Assembly (NCBI RefSeq): GCF_021172045.1
Contig: NZ_CP087164.1
Coordinates: forward strand, 5,332,001-5,396,000
Origin: Capillimicrobium parvum
GTDB lineage: Bacteria; Actinomycetota; Thermoleophilia; Solirubrobacterales; Solirubrobacteraceae
DNA: 64,000 nucleotides
Direction of reading: 5' to 3'
The translations under genes and the position numbers were made by a program. This document shows, one piece after another, positions 8,772 to 17,606 of the stretch (the first letter of the stretch is position 1; the number at the start of each line of letters is the position of its first letter). The notes beneath the pieces are model-generated. The model did not search any database. It was not told where the DNA came from and was given only the letters and a program-made list of their open reading frames with translations.

Positions 8772-10259
8772 TCAGGGGAACAGCGTCAGCGAGGCGTCGA
8801 TGCCCGACACGGTCTGCGCCGATGCGAGCGTGAGCACCGTGGCCGTCGTGTAGGTCGGCTGGTGGTCCCACCACTGGTGATAGTGGTGGCTGTCGCCGAG
8901 CTCGACGTAGTACTGGCCGGGCGGGATCCTGTCGAGCGTGTACGTGCCGTCCGCCGCGGTGTACGTGTACACGCCGAACGTGCGGCTCGGGTATGGGTGC
9001 ACCACCACCAGGACGTCGTCGAGCGGGACGCCGAGGGTGTCGGTCACGCGCCCTTCGAGCGTCGCGCCCACGACGAGCTGGACGTCGATCGTGGTGCTCG
9101 TGTTCCACGGCAGCGTGATCGAGCGGCCCTGTTCGGCGTAGCCGGCGCCCTCGGGTCCCGCGAACCAGACACGGTACGTCCCGCCGCGCAGCGCCAGGCG
9201 GTAGCGGCCATCCGGCCCGGTGGTGGCCTCGCCGAACTGCTTCACGCCCGCGGTGTCGGTCGCCTTGACGACCGCATCCTCCAGCGGCGCCCCGCCGGCC
9301 TTCGTGACCTGCCCGGTGAGGATTGCCAGCTCGTCCGTGCGGTGCATGACGACGTTCGTCGTGTACGTCTGGCCGGCGCGCAGGTAGCGCTTCGGCGCGT
9401 CCTCGTCGACGTAGCCCTCCTTGCGGAACCGCGTGACGTACTCGCCCAGCTCACCGGGCGCCTGGCGGATGCCGACGATGCGATAGCTGCCGTAGGTGTT
9501 CGTGACCCCGGTGCCGACCGGCGGGTCGGTGCCGTGGGCGACCTCGATGCTCACGCCGCCGATGCCGTTCGCGTCCGAGTCGCTGACGAAGCCCGTCAGG
9601 ACCGCGCCCCGGGCCAACTGCGCATCCGCGGTCCGCGTCGCGCCCGAGCCGACCGTGATGGGTGTCGCGTGGGCGGCGTCGGCCGCGTCGTCGTAGAACT
9701 CGACGATGTAGTTGACCCCGGAGGCGGGCGAGAAGCGCAGGGTGTACGAGCCGGGAACGAGCCCGCCGAGCGCGTAGCGGCCGTCCGCGCCGGTCGTCGC
9801 CGTCGCTCCGGTCGGGCCCGTCGCCTGGACGACGACGTTCTTGATGCGGTCACCCGTGCGCTCATCGGTGACGCGTCCGGTGATCGTCGCGGGAGGCCGC
9901 GTCAGCGTCGCGTCGATGGGCCGGGTCCATGCCCCGCTGCGGACGGTCACCGGCGTGGCGTGGGCGGCGTCGGGCTGATCGTCGTAGTACTCCTCGCGCA
10001 GCGGCGAGCCCACGGGCGGCGAGAACCGGACGGTGTAGGAGCCGTCGACGAGCCCCTGGACCGTGTACGTCCCGTCCGCCTTCGTGCGCTTGGCGGCCGA
10101 CATCGGCCCGGAGATGCTGACGGTGGCGCCGGCGAGCGGCGCTCCGAGCTCACCGCGGACCGTGCCCTGCATGCCCGCGGCGCCGGCCGCGCCCGCCGCG
10201 ACGCCGGACGTGGCGACGATGGCCGTGGCCGCCAGCAGGATGCGCGCCGCTCGGAGCAT
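8772..10259 (-). CDS. secreted protein of carboxypeptidase-regulatory-like / Cna-B-type repeats
   Basis: A 495-residue exported protein. A signal peptide is visible at residues 1-29 (hydrophobic core ILLAATAIVATSGVAAG, Ala-rich cleavage region). The remainder is about five repeats of 85-95 residues of the carboxypeptidase regulatory-like beta-sandwich type, with recurring GxVTD, ADGxYT and GSYTVRFSP patterns. Two repeats carry near-identical YYDDQPDAAHATPVTV and FYDDAADAAHATPITV blocks. No enzyme domain or sortase signal is seen, so it is probably a cell-surface or secreted adhesive or structural protein. TAGGGT (10272 down to 10267) lies 7 nt before the ATG. It converges with the gene ending at 8767. 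Confidence 0.8.
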   Translation of the reverse strand: MLRAARILLAATAIVATSGVAAGAAGAAGMQGTVRGELGAPLAGATVSISGPMSAAKRTKADGTYTVQGLVDGSYTVRFSPPVGSPLREEYYDDQPDAAHATPVTVRSGAWTRPIDATLTRPPATITGRVTDERTGDRIKNVVVQATGPTGATATTGADGRYALGGLVPGSYTLRFSPASGVNYIVEFYDDAADAAHATPITVGSGATRTADAQLARGAVLTGFVSDSDANGIGGVSIEVAHGTDPPVGTGVTNTYGSYRIVGIRQAPGELGEYVTRFRKEGYVDEDAPKRYLRAGQTYTTNVVMHRTDELAILTGQVTKAGGAPLEDAVVKATDTAGVKQFGEATTGPDGRYRLALRGGTYRVWFAGPEGAGYAEQGRSITLPWNTSTTIDVQLVVGATLEGRVTDTLGVPLDDVLVVVHPYPSRTFGVYTYTAADGTYTLDRIPPGQYYVELGDSHHYHQWWDHQPTYTTATVLTLASAQTVSGIDASLTLFP

Positions 10260-10322
10260 GCCCGGAACCCTATGAGCCGCCCGGCGCCGCCGCCGCCGTA
10301 GTTGTCCGCGGCCCGGCTGCGG

Positions 10323-11507
10323 CTATCGCGCGTTGTCGATGCGGCGCAGCCCGAGGATCGACAGCAGGAACGAGGTGAAGAACACCTGCATGCCGAGGAT
10401 GACCAGCGTCGTGGCCAGGACCGCCGCGCCGCCGTTGCCGAGGTCCGCGAAGCCGCGGTGCGCCCAGGCGATGAAGATGACCACGCACATGATCAGGCCG
10501 GCGAAGAGCAGGACGCCCCCGAGCATGAGGCCGTGCTCGAGCCGGAAGCGCGCGCGCATGCGGTCGAACCACGGGTCGCGCTCGCCCATGAAGTAGGAGC
10601 CGTAGGCATGCGCCGCGAGGCCGAGGCCCACGATCTGCGTGCCGCCGATGACCATCATCGCGCCGGCCAGCTCGGCGTGGATGCCCCACACCCGCCCGAG
10701 GATGCTCACCTCGGACAGGACGATGCCCATGATCAGCGCGCCCAGGAGCAGCAGCACGGTGCCCGGGATGACGAAGAGGTGCGTCGGGCTGTGGACGAGC
10801 AGGAAGCGCAGGTGGCGCCAGCCGTCGCGGAAGCTCGACAGCTTCGACTCGCCCCCGCGCGGGTGGTACTCGATCGGGAACTCGCGGATGTCCAGCTTCT
10901 CCTTCGAGGCCCGGATGACCATCTCGGAGGCGAACTCCATGCCGGTCGTGCGCAGGTCGAGGATCGGCAGGATGTCGCGGCGGAACCCGCGCATGCCGCA
11001 GTGGGCGTCCGAGACGCCGGTGCGGAAGAAGAGGTTGAGGATGCCCGTGAGCACCGGGTTGCCGACGTAGCGGTGCAGCCACGGCATGGCGCCCGGATGG
11101 ATGTTGCCCATGCGGTCGCCCATGACGAGCTGGGCGCCCTGGTCGAGCTCGGCGACGAAGCGCGGGATCTCGTTGAAGTCGTACGTGAGGTCCGCGTCGC
11201 CCATGACGATGTACTCCCCGCGCGCGGCGCCGAAGCCCGCCAGGTAGGCGGAACCGTAGCCGCGGCGCGGCTCGTGCACCACGCGGGCGCCGGCGGCCGC
11301 GGCGAGCTCGGCGGAGCCGTCCGAGGAGTCGTTGTCGGCCACGACGACCTCGCCGGGGATGTTCGCGCCGTCCATCGCCGCGCGGGCGCGGCGCACGCAC
11401 TCCTCGATGTTCTCCGCCTCGTTGAGGCAGGGGATCACGACCGACACAAGCGGCGTCCGGACCGGGGCGCCCGGACCACGCAGGGCGCTCTGCTCGATGG
11501 TGCTCAT
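10323..11507 (-). CDS. family 2 glycosyltransferase with C-terminal membrane region
   Basis: A 394-residue GT2 of the DPM1-like group. The N-terminal catalytic domain has SVVIPCLNEAENIEECV, VVADNDSSDGS and GDADLTYDFNEIP (metal-binding acidic motif near residue 110). The C-terminal 150 residues hold about four hydrophobic segments, so the protein is membrane bound. SDAHCGMRGFRRD matches the group signature. It should transfer a sugar to a polyprenyl carrier. The ATG at 11507 gives a normal N-terminus; an in-frame start at 11528 would add seven residues. It reads away from the structured intergenic element at 11568-11730. Confidence 0.85.
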   Translation of the reverse strand: MSTIEQSALRGPGAPVRTPLVSVVIPCLNEAENIEECVRRARAAMDGANIPGEVVVADNDSSDGSAELAAAAGARVVHEPRRGYGSAYLAGFGAARGEYIVMGDADLTYDFNEIPRFVAELDQGAQLVMGDRMGNIHPGAMPWLHRYVGNPVLTGILNLFFRTGVSDAHCGMRGFRRDILPILDLRTTGMEFASEMVIRASKEKLDIREFPIEYHPRGGESKLSSFRDGWRHLRFLLVHSPTHLFVIPGTVLLLLGALIMGIVLSEVSILGRVWGIHAELAGAMMVIGGTQIVGLGLAAHAYGSYFMGERDPWFDRMRARFRLEHGLMLGGVLLFAGLIMCVVIFIAWAHRGFADLGNGGAAVLATTLVILGMQVFFTSFLLSILGLRRIDNAR

Positions 11508-11567
11508 CCGATGACAGACAACGCGCAACGAGGCTGAAGGTCGCGCGGATTCCGATTCGACACTCTA

Positions 11568-11730
11568 GTGGGTCTCCCGGGGGACGCTGTGCTCGAAATG
11601 CGGGGATGCCGGCGCCGCCAGGCAAGGACGCAGACCCGAAGGAATCCCTCTGGGATTTCGAGTGGTCGAGGACACAGCCTGGCGGTGATCGGCGCCCCGC
11701 ATATCGGGTGCAGCGTTCCCGGGGGCCCAC
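11568..11730. repeat. long imperfect inverted repeat, structured RNA or mobile remnant
   Basis: Within the 313-bp divergent spacer (11508-11820) the arms 11568-11623 and 11677-11730 are reverse complements over most of their length. Both begin GTGGG and end CCGCCAGGC when read inward, with matching ACGCTG, ATGCGGGG and GCCG blocks and a few mismatches and one- or two-base gaps. The loop 11624-11676 holds its own hairpin, AATCCC-TCT-GGGATT. No convincing gene lies in the element. It could be a small structured RNA, a MITE-like remnant or a transcription barrier between the divergent operons. Confidence 0.75.
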
Positions 11731-11771
11731 TGGCCACGGTGGGGGTCGGGACGCCTTTCGCCACCGTCTTC

Positions 11772-11777
11772 TAGCCT
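11772..11777 (+). promoter_or_regulatory. -10-like box upstream of the 11821 gene
   Basis: TAGCCT lies between the inverted repeat and the membrane-protein gene. Transcription would start near 11784, giving a leader of about 37 nt that contains a GGAG ribosome-binding site at 11808-11811, 9 nt before the GTG. If this is the promoter, the inverted repeat lies upstream of it and not in the mRNA. Confidence 0.35.
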
Positions 11778-11820
11778 GCTTCCGGTCCATGGGCACCTCG
11801 CCGGCGATGGAGACTGCTGC

Positions 11821-13380
11821 GTGGCCGGCGCCGAGCTGACGGCGCCGGCACCCCCGCGCGACTCCGCGCTGCGCCGCCGGCTGGCCGCGGCCGGGACCGC
11901 GGTGCGGCGCGTGCCGCGGCCCCTGGTCGCGCTCCTGCTGGCCGCGACCGTCCTCTCGGTCGCCTGGGCGGTCGTCACCGCACCGCTCGACGGCCCCGAC
12001 GAGATCGGCCACGCCGCGTACGTCCAGCAGCTGGCGGAGACGGGCGACGGCCCGCACGGCGGCGAGACCGGCACGCCCAGCGGTCCGCGCGACGTCTCGA
12101 CCGAGGCGCGCGCCCTGCTGTTCTGGGCCAACCTCGACGCCCTCGCCCGCAACGACGGAACCCGGCCGGCGTGGTCGCAGGCCGAGCAGGACGCGTACGG
12201 CCGCGCGGCGCGCGGCGCCGCCCGCGACGACGGCGCCGGGCCCAACCCGCTCGCCCAGAACCCGCCGCTGTACTACGCGTACGAGACGGTCCCCTACGCC
12301 GTGGGCAGCGGCTGGTCGCTGCCCGCGCGGCTGCTGCTCATGCGGCTCGCCAACCTGCCGCTGCTGTGGCTGGTCGTCGGCTTCTCGTGGCTGATCATGG
12401 GCGAGCTGTTCGGCCGCCGCCGGCGCTTCGTGCAGACGGTCGGCACCGGCGCCGTGGCGCTGCTGCCCATGGTCACGTTCCTGTCGGGGGTCATCAACCC
12501 GGAGATCGCGTTGACCGCGGTGACGACGGCGGCGATCGCGCTCGGCCTGGCCGCGCTGCGGCTCGGCCCGCGGGTGCCCGTCGTGCTCGGCCTCGGCGCC
12601 CTCGGCGCGGCCGGCGTCCTGATCCACGCGCGCGGTCTCGCCCTGCTGCCGGCGATCGCGATCGTCCTCGCGCTCGTCCTGTGGCGCGCCCGGCGCGAGC
12701 CCGGCGGCGGCCGGCGGTTGCTGGTGGCCGGCGGCGCGCTGGCGCTGATGGGCGTGGCGCTCGCCGCGGCGCTCGCCTACTCCAACCGCCATGCCGACGT
12801 CGGCAACTTCAGCGGCGAGCTGACCGGCTCCGGCTCCAGCGGCCTCACCAATCTCGGGGGGCTGGCGAGCTACGTCTGGCAGTTCTACTTCTCGCCGCTG
12901 GCGGGCATGCTGCCGCCGCCCGGGGAGGGCGGCGTCCCCGGTTACCGCCAGATCTACGTCCAGCAGTTCCTCACCGGCCAGTTCGGCTCGCTCGAGGTCC
13001 AGTACGGGGACACGGTCTATGCCGTCCTGCAGGTCGTGCAGGCGCTCGGCCTGATCGCCCTGTTCGCGCTCGTCGTGCGCCACCTCGGCCGCGTGCGCGC
13101 CCATGCCGCGCAGATCGTCGTGCTGGTGGCCTTCCTCGTCTCGATGCTGGTCCTCCTGCACGTCGCCGCATGGCAGGACATCAGCTCGCCGGCCCACGCC
13201 AGCCTGCTGGCCGGCCGCTACCTGGTCTGCCTGGCCGCGATCCTCGGGGTCGCGGTCGCGTCGGTCGTCGCGCTCCTGCCGCGACGCGTCGGCGTCGTGC
13301 TCGGCGCGTTCGTGCTGGCGACCGGCGCGGTCCTCTGCGTCGGCGGGATCCTCGTGAGCCTGGTGCGGTTCTATGCGTAG
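11821..13380 (+). CDS. DUF2142-like polytopic membrane protein, copy 2
   Basis: A 519-residue membrane protein paralogous to the 6595-8085 product. It shares the order of the acidic LDGPDEIGHAAYVQQL motif, QNPPLYYAYE, YVWQFYFSPL and LAGRYLVCLAAI, with about ten hydrophobic segments. The GTG start at 11821 is supported by GGAG 9 nt upstream; the ATG codons just before it are out of frame. The 3' end overlaps the next gene by 8 bp, exactly as in copy 1. A GT-C-like role in handling lipid-linked sugars is likely, but the substrate cannot be read from the sequence. Confidence 0.75.
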   Translation: MAGAELTAPAPPRDSALRRRLAAAGTAVRRVPRPLVALLLAATVLSVAWAVVTAPLDGPDEIGHAAYVQQLAETGDGPHGGETGTPSGPRDVSTEARALLFWANLDALARNDGTRPAWSQAEQDAYGRAARGAARDDGAGPNPLAQNPPLYYAYETVPYAVGSGWSLPARLLLMRLANLPLLWLVVGFSWLIMGELFGRRRRFVQTVGTGAVALLPMVTFLSGVINPEIALTAVTTAAIALGLAALRLGPRVPVVLGLGALGAAGVLIHARGLALLPAIAIVLALVLWRARREPGGGRRLLVAGGALALMGVALAAALAYSNRHADVGNFSGELTGSGSSGLTNLGGLASYVWQFYFSPLAGMLPPPGEGGVPGYRQIYVQQFLTGQFGSLEVQYGDTVYAVLQVVQALGLIALFALVVRHLGRVRAHAAQIVVLVAFLVSMLVLLHVAAWQDISSPAHASLLAGRYLVCLAAILGVAVASVVALLPRRVGVVLGAFVLATGAVLCVGGILVSLVRFYA

Positions 13381-14071
13381 GGCCGCGCTCGTCACGCTCT
13401 TCGTGGTGCTCCTCGTCGGCGCGTTCGCGATGGCGAAGCTGCTGCTGCGCGACCGCGTCGCCGTCACCGCGGTCGCGACGCCGCCGCCGATCATCACCGC
13501 CGAGCCGCTCACGCTCAAGCCCGGACAGGAGGCCTGTCAGCGCGAGGTGCCGGTCGATACGACCACGCGGGTCGTGCGGATCTACAGCGCGTCGCCGGTC
13601 CCCGACGTCCCGCGGCTGCGCGTGACGCTGCGCGCGCCCGGCTGGTCGCAGGAGGCGCTGTCGCCGCCCGGGCCCGGGCGGGGGACGGGCAGCGACGGCA
13701 TCTACGACACGCCGATCGACCCGCCCCGGCGCTCGGTGCTGGCCACGGTGTGCGCCTCGTCCGCCGGGGACCGCCCGGCGATCCTGGCCGCCTCACTGGA
13801 GGACCGCGTCCGGGCGCGGACGAAGACGCTCGTCGACGGCAGGGCGATCGAGCCGCGGCTGGGCATCGTCCTGCTCGAAGGACCCTCGCGGTCGACCATC
13901 TCCCGGCTGCGCACCGTGCTCGACCGCGCGGCCTTCTTCCAGGCCCCGATCGTGGGCTGGTTCTCGCTGGCGCTGCTGCTGGTGCTCGTCGTCGTCGCCG
14001 TCCCGGGCGCCGCGGTCTACGCGACGCTGCGGGCGCTGCGCGACGACGAGGACGCCGCCACGCGCCGGTAG
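13373..14071 (+). CDS. membrane-anchored partner of DUF2142-like protein, copy 2
   Basis: A 232-residue protein of unknown function and the counterpart of the 8078-8767 product. It has an N-terminal membrane segment (about residues 4-22), an external domain with paired cysteines (EACQ near residue 53 and TVCAS near 125), and a C-terminal membrane segment near 195-220. The 8-bp overlap with the upstream gene is conserved between the two copies. Divergence between the copies is substantial, so the duplication is not recent. Confidence 0.7.
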   Translation: MRRAALVTLFVVLLVGAFAMAKLLLRDRVAVTAVATPPPIITAEPLTLKPGQEACQREVPVDTTTRVVRIYSASPVPDVPRLRVTLRAPGWSQEALSPPGPGRGTGSDGIYDTPIDPPRRSVLATVCASSAGDRPAILAASLEDRVRARTKTLVDGRAIEPRLGIVLLEGPSRSTISRLRTVLDRAAFFQAPIVGWFSLALLLVLVVVAVPGAAVYATLRALRDDEDAATRR

Positions 14072-14084
14072 CCTGCGGCCGCCG

Positions 14085-15233
14085 ATGCGCATCTGCCTGG
14101 TCTACGACTGCCTGTACCCGCACACGATCGGCGGCGCCGAGCGCTGGTACCGCAACCTCGGCGAGCGCCTCGCGGAGGCCGGGCACGACGTCACCTACCT
14201 CACTCGGCGCCAGTGGCCCCGCGGCGCGGACCCGGGCGTGCCGGGCGTCGACGTCATCGCGGTCATCGGCGAGATGAGCCTCTACACGCCCGGCGGGCGG
14301 CGCAAGATCACGCCGCCGATCGTCTTCGGCCTCGGCGTGCTGTGGCACCTGCTGCGCCACGGGCGCCGCTACGACATCGTCCACACGGCCGCCTTTCCGT
14401 ACTTCTCGGTCATCGCGGCGGCGGCCGCCCGTCGTTCGGGGCGCTACTCGCTGTTCGTCGACTGGCACGAGGTGTGGACGCGCGCCTACTGGGAGGAGTA
14501 CCTCGGCACGGCGAAGGGCCTCGTCGGCTGGGCGGTGCAGAAGCTGTGCCTGAAGATCCGCCAGCGCCCGTTCTGCTTCGCGCAGATGACGGCCCGCCGC
14601 TGCCACGAGGAGGGCCTGCGCGACCCGGTGACCGTGCTGAGCGGGCTCTACACCGGCACGCACGAGCTCAGCGACGTCACCGAGTCCCAGCCGCTGGTCA
14701 TGTTCGCCGGCCGCCACATCCCGGAGAAGCGCGTGCCGGACCTCGTCCCGGCGATCGAGCGCGCCCGCGAGCGGCTGCCCGACCTGCGCTGCGTGATCTT
14801 CGGCGACGGCCCGGAGCGCGCGAAGGTCGAGGCCATGGTGGCCGGCCACGGGCTGAACGACGTCATCGAGGTGCCGGGCTTCGTCGACGGGGAGCGCATC
14901 GACGAGACGATGTCGCGGGCACTGTGCATGGTCCTGCCGTCGCGGCGCGAGGGCTACGGGATGGTCGTCGTCGAGGCCGCGTCGTGGGGGACGCCGAGCA
15001 TCGTCGTCGACGACCCCGACAACGCGGCGACCGAGCTCGTCGCCGACGGCGAGAACGGCATCGTGGCGGCGAGCACGTCCGCCGAGGACCTCGCGTCGGC
15101 GATCCTGCAGATCCACGACGAGGGCATGGCGCTGCGCCGGTCGACCGCCGCGTGGTTCCAGCGCAACGCCCCACGCGTGGCGCTGTCGCGCTCGGTCGAG
15201 CAGGTCGCGGAGATCTACGCGCGGCGGCCGTGA
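14085..15233 (+). CDS. family 4 glycosyltransferase
   Basis: A 382-residue GT-B enzyme. The N-terminal domain has IGGAERWYRNLGERLAEAG, typical of GT4 proteins. The C-terminal Rossmann domain has MFAGRHIPEKRVPDLV near residue 206 and the EX7E region as PSRREGYGMVVVEAASWG near residue 285. It should move a hexose from a nucleotide sugar onto the growing glycan in the cytosol. TAGCCT at 14069-14074, overlapping the upstream stop, is a possible -10 box 10 nt before the ATG. The next gene starts within its stop codon (GTGA). Confidence 0.87.
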   Translation: MRICLVYDCLYPHTIGGAERWYRNLGERLAEAGHDVTYLTRRQWPRGADPGVPGVDVIAVIGEMSLYTPGGRRKITPPIVFGLGVLWHLLRHGRRYDIVHTAAFPYFSVIAAAAARRSGRYSLFVDWHEVWTRAYWEEYLGTAKGLVGWAVQKLCLKIRQRPFCFAQMTARRCHEEGLRDPVTVLSGLYTGTHELSDVTESQPLVMFAGRHIPEKRVPDLVPAIERARERLPDLRCVIFGDGPERAKVEAMVAGHGLNDVIEVPGFVDGERIDETMSRALCMVLPSRREGYGMVVVEAASWGTPSIVVDDPDNAATELVADGENGIVAASTSAEDLASAILQIHDEGMALRRSTAAWFQRNAPRVALSRSVEQVAEIYARRP

Positions 15234-16024
15234 GGGCGAGCGTCCTCATCGGGGCGTTCGACAGCGCGGCGACGCTGCCCCGGGCGATCGACGCGGTGCT
15301 CACCCAGACGGTGGCGGACCTCGAGCTGATCGTGATCGACGACGGCTCGAGCGACGACTCGGCGGCGATCGCCCACGCGGCGGCGGCGCGCGACCCGCGC
15401 GTCCGGGTGCTCGAGATGGGCCGCAACGTCGGGATCGCGCGGTCGCTGAACGCGGGGATCGAGGCGGCGCGCGCGCCGGTCGTCGCGGTGCAGGACGCCG
15501 ACGACTTCTCCGCGCCGCAGCGGCTCGAGCGCCAGCTGTCGGTGCTCGATCGCTGGGCGGACGTGGCGGTCGTGGGATGCCGGATGCGCGAGGTCGACGG
15601 GGCCGGCCGCGAGCTGGCGCCTCGCACGACGTTCGCCTCGGGCGACGTGCGGAAGGCGCTCGCGCACTTCAACCCGATCCCGAACACGTCGGCGGCGCTG
15701 CGCCGCGACGCCGTGCTCGCCGCCGGCGGCTACGACCCGCGCTACTGCTACGCGATGGAGTACGACCTGTGGCTGCGGCTGGCCGAGCGCTGGCGGGTCG
15801 TCGCGCTCGACGAGGTGCTCGCGACCCGGGTCATGGGGTCGGCGAACGTCGCCGCACGCGCGGAGCGGGCGCAGACGCGCGAGGCGATCGCGATCCGCGT
15901 GCGGGCCCTGCGGCGGCGCCGGACGCTGCGGGGGGCCTCCGGGCTGGTCGCGCCCGTCGTGTCCTACCTCACGCCGATGACGGTCAAGCGGGCGCGGCGG
16001 CGGCGCCTGGGCCAGGCGCCGTGA
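15230..16024 (+). CDS. family 2 glycosyltransferase
   Basis: A 264-residue GT2 with SVLIGAFDSAATLPRAIDA at the N-terminus, VIDDGSSDDS near residue 40 and AVQDADDFSAPQRLERQ near residue 85, which holds the acidic metal-binding site. AMEYDLWLRLAERW near residue 180 carries the expected catalytic-base region. The GTG start overlaps the preceding TGA by 4 bp, so the two transferases are probably co-translated and act in sequence. The C-terminus is basic and could bind the membrane surface. Confidence 0.85.
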   Translation: MRASVLIGAFDSAATLPRAIDAVLTQTVADLELIVIDDGSSDDSAAIAHAAAARDPRVRVLEMGRNVGIARSLNAGIEAARAPVVAVQDADDFSAPQRLERQLSVLDRWADVAVVGCRMREVDGAGRELAPRTTFASGDVRKALAHFNPIPNTSAALRRDAVLAAGGYDPRYCYAMEYDLWLRLAERWRVVALDEVLATRVMGSANVAARAERAQTREAIAIRVRALRRRRTLRGASGLVAPVVSYLTPMTVKRARRRRLGQAP

Positions 16025-16086
16025 GGGGGCGGGTCTGCGGGGGTAGGGGTGTCCCGACGGCAGGTCTCGCGAAGGGAGATGGACGC

Positions 16087-16632
16087 ATGAGGTGGGGACT
16101 GGCGCTGCTGCGCATCATCGTGGGCGGCGCGTTCATGGCACACGGGGCGCAGAAGCTGTTCGGCTGGTTCGGTGGGTATGGCCTCGAGGGCACCGGGAAG
16201 TTCTTCGAGGAGGGGCTGCAGATGGCGCCCGGCAAGCGCAACGCGGCGGCCGCCGGCGTGTCGGAGTTCGGCGGTGGCGCGCTCCTGGCGGCCGGGACGG
16301 CGGTGCCCGTGGCCGCGATGGCGCTGACGGGCACGATGACGACGGCGATCTGGAAGGTCCACAAGGAGAAGGGCTTCTTCAACACCGAGGGCGGCTACGA
16401 GTTCAACCTGCTGCTCATCGCGGCGGTGTTCGTGCTGGCCGACGAGGGTCCCGGGGCCCTGTCGGTGGGCAGCGGCGAGGGGGCGGGCTCGCTCATCGCC
16501 CTCGCGTCGGTCGCCGCCGGCGTGGCGGGCGGCTTCGCGGCGATGGAGCTCGGGAGCCGCGAGCACGCCAAGCTCCAGAGCGCCGGTCAGGGCGACGGCG
16601 CGTCCTCCGCGAGCGCCCCGGCCGCGGCGTAG
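16087..16632 (+). CDS. DoxX family membrane protein
   Basis: A 181-residue protein with four hydrophobic segments and the DoxX opening RIIVGGAFMAHGAQKLFGWF. DoxX proteins are small membrane proteins linked to redox or thiol stress in actinobacteria; the exact activity is unclear. The ATG at 16087 is favoured by AAGGGAG just upstream; longer in-frame starts have no such site. The low-complexity C-terminus (SSASAPAAA) overlaps the convergent glycosyltransferase gene by 46 bp, so those last residues may be a by-product of that overlap. It does not obviously belong to the sugar pathway. Confidence 0.8.
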   Translation: MRWGLALLRIIVGGAFMAHGAQKLFGWFGGYGLEGTGKFFEEGLQMAPGKRNAAAAGVSEFGGGALLAAGTAVPVAAMALTGTMTTAIWKVHKEKGFFNTEGGYEFNLLLIAAVFVLADEGPGALSVGSGEGAGSLIALASVAAGVAGGFAAMELGSREHAKLQSAGQGDGASSASAPAAA

Positions 16633-17606
16633 AGCGCGCCCATCCGCGCCAGGAAGCGGGCGACGGAGAACTCGGCGGCGGCGCGGGCCCGGCCCCCCGC
16701 CGCCCGCCGCTCGCGCTCCGCCGGATCGGCGGCCAGCCGCTGCAGCGCGGTGCGCAGGGCGGCCTCGTCGCCGGCCGGGAAGACGATCCCGGCGTCGCCG
16801 ACCGCCTCCGGGTTGCCGGGACCGTCGGACACCACGCACGCCGTGCCCGACGCGAGCGCCTCGAGCACGGCGAACGACAGGCCCTCGTGGCGCGACGGCA
16901 TGACCAGGACGTCGGCCGCCGCCAGGAGCCGCTCGGGGTCGCGGCGGAAGCCGAGCATGCGCGCGCCGGCGGCGGCGAGCTCGTCGCGCTGCGGGCCGTC
17001 GCCGGCGACGAGCATCGTCGTGCCGGAGAGGCCGCGCGCGGCCCGGACCGCGAGCAGCGGGTCCTTGCGGGCCTCGAGCTGGCCGAGGTAGAGGATCGCG
17101 ACCTCGCCGTCGCCCAGGCCGAGCTCGGCGCGCACGGCGGCGCGGTCCACGGCCGGCGGGGGCTCGATGGCGTTGTGGACGACCTCCAGGCGGCCGGCGT
17201 GCAGCGGCGCGAGCTCGTCGCGCTCGGCGTAGGAGGTGCAGACGGTGACCTCGGCGGCGGCGCAGGCGGCGCGCAGCGCGCGCCGCACCGCGGCGCCGCG
17301 GGCGCCGTGGGAGCGGCGCGAGAAGTGCAGGCCGTGCGTCGTCCACAGCGACGGGCCGGCGCGCAGCATCGGGATCGACAGCATCGCCGGCAGGTCGCCG
17401 TGGACGTTGACGAGGTCGGCGCGGCGCGCTTCGCCCAGGATGCGCGGCCAGTTGCGCGGGATCGAGGCGGCGCCCTGCGCGGGCATGCGCCCGGTCGAGA
17501 GGGCGGCGCGGGCGTGGACGTAGCCGGGCAGCCGCTCGAGCAGGTCGATGTGCGTCTCCGCGCCGCCGCCCGGGTGCGGCAGGATGTGCAGGACGCGGCG
17601 CGTCAT
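16587..17606 (-). CDS. family 4 glycosyltransferase
   Basis: A 339-residue GT-B enzyme. The N-terminus has HILPHPGGGAETHIDLL and the central loop carries TTHGLHFSRR. The C-terminal donor-binding domain has LYLGQLEARKDPLLAV near residue 175 and PSRHEGLSFAVLEALASG near residue 250, the EX7E-type motif. The start ATG overlaps the stop of the upstream asparagine synthetase gene by 4 bp (ATGA), so the two genes form an operon. Its 3' end overlaps the convergent DoxX gene by 46 bp. Confidence 0.86.
   Translation of the reverse strand: MTRRVLHILPHPGGGAETHIDLLERLPGYVHARAALSTGRMPAQGAASIPRNWPRILGEARRADLVNVHGDLPAMLSIPMLRAGPSLWTTHGLHFSRRSHGARGAAVRRALRAACAAAEVTVCTSYAERDELAPLHAGRLEVVHNAIEPPPAVDRAAVRAELGLGDGEVAILYLGQLEARKDPLLAVRAARGLSGTTMLVAGDGPQRDELAAAGARMLGFRRDPERLLAAADVLVMPSRHEGLSFAVLEALASGTACVVSDGPGNPEAVGDAGIVFPAGDEAALRTALQRLAADPAERERRAAGGRARAAAEFSVARFLARMGALYAAAGALAEDAPSP

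Noticed and set aside
11568-11730. Small SRP RNA gene suggested by a GAAGGAATCC-like loop
   Set aside because: The conserved SRP loop (CAGGTCCGGAAGGAAGCAGC) is absent, and the pairing extends along much longer arms than in the small bacterial form.
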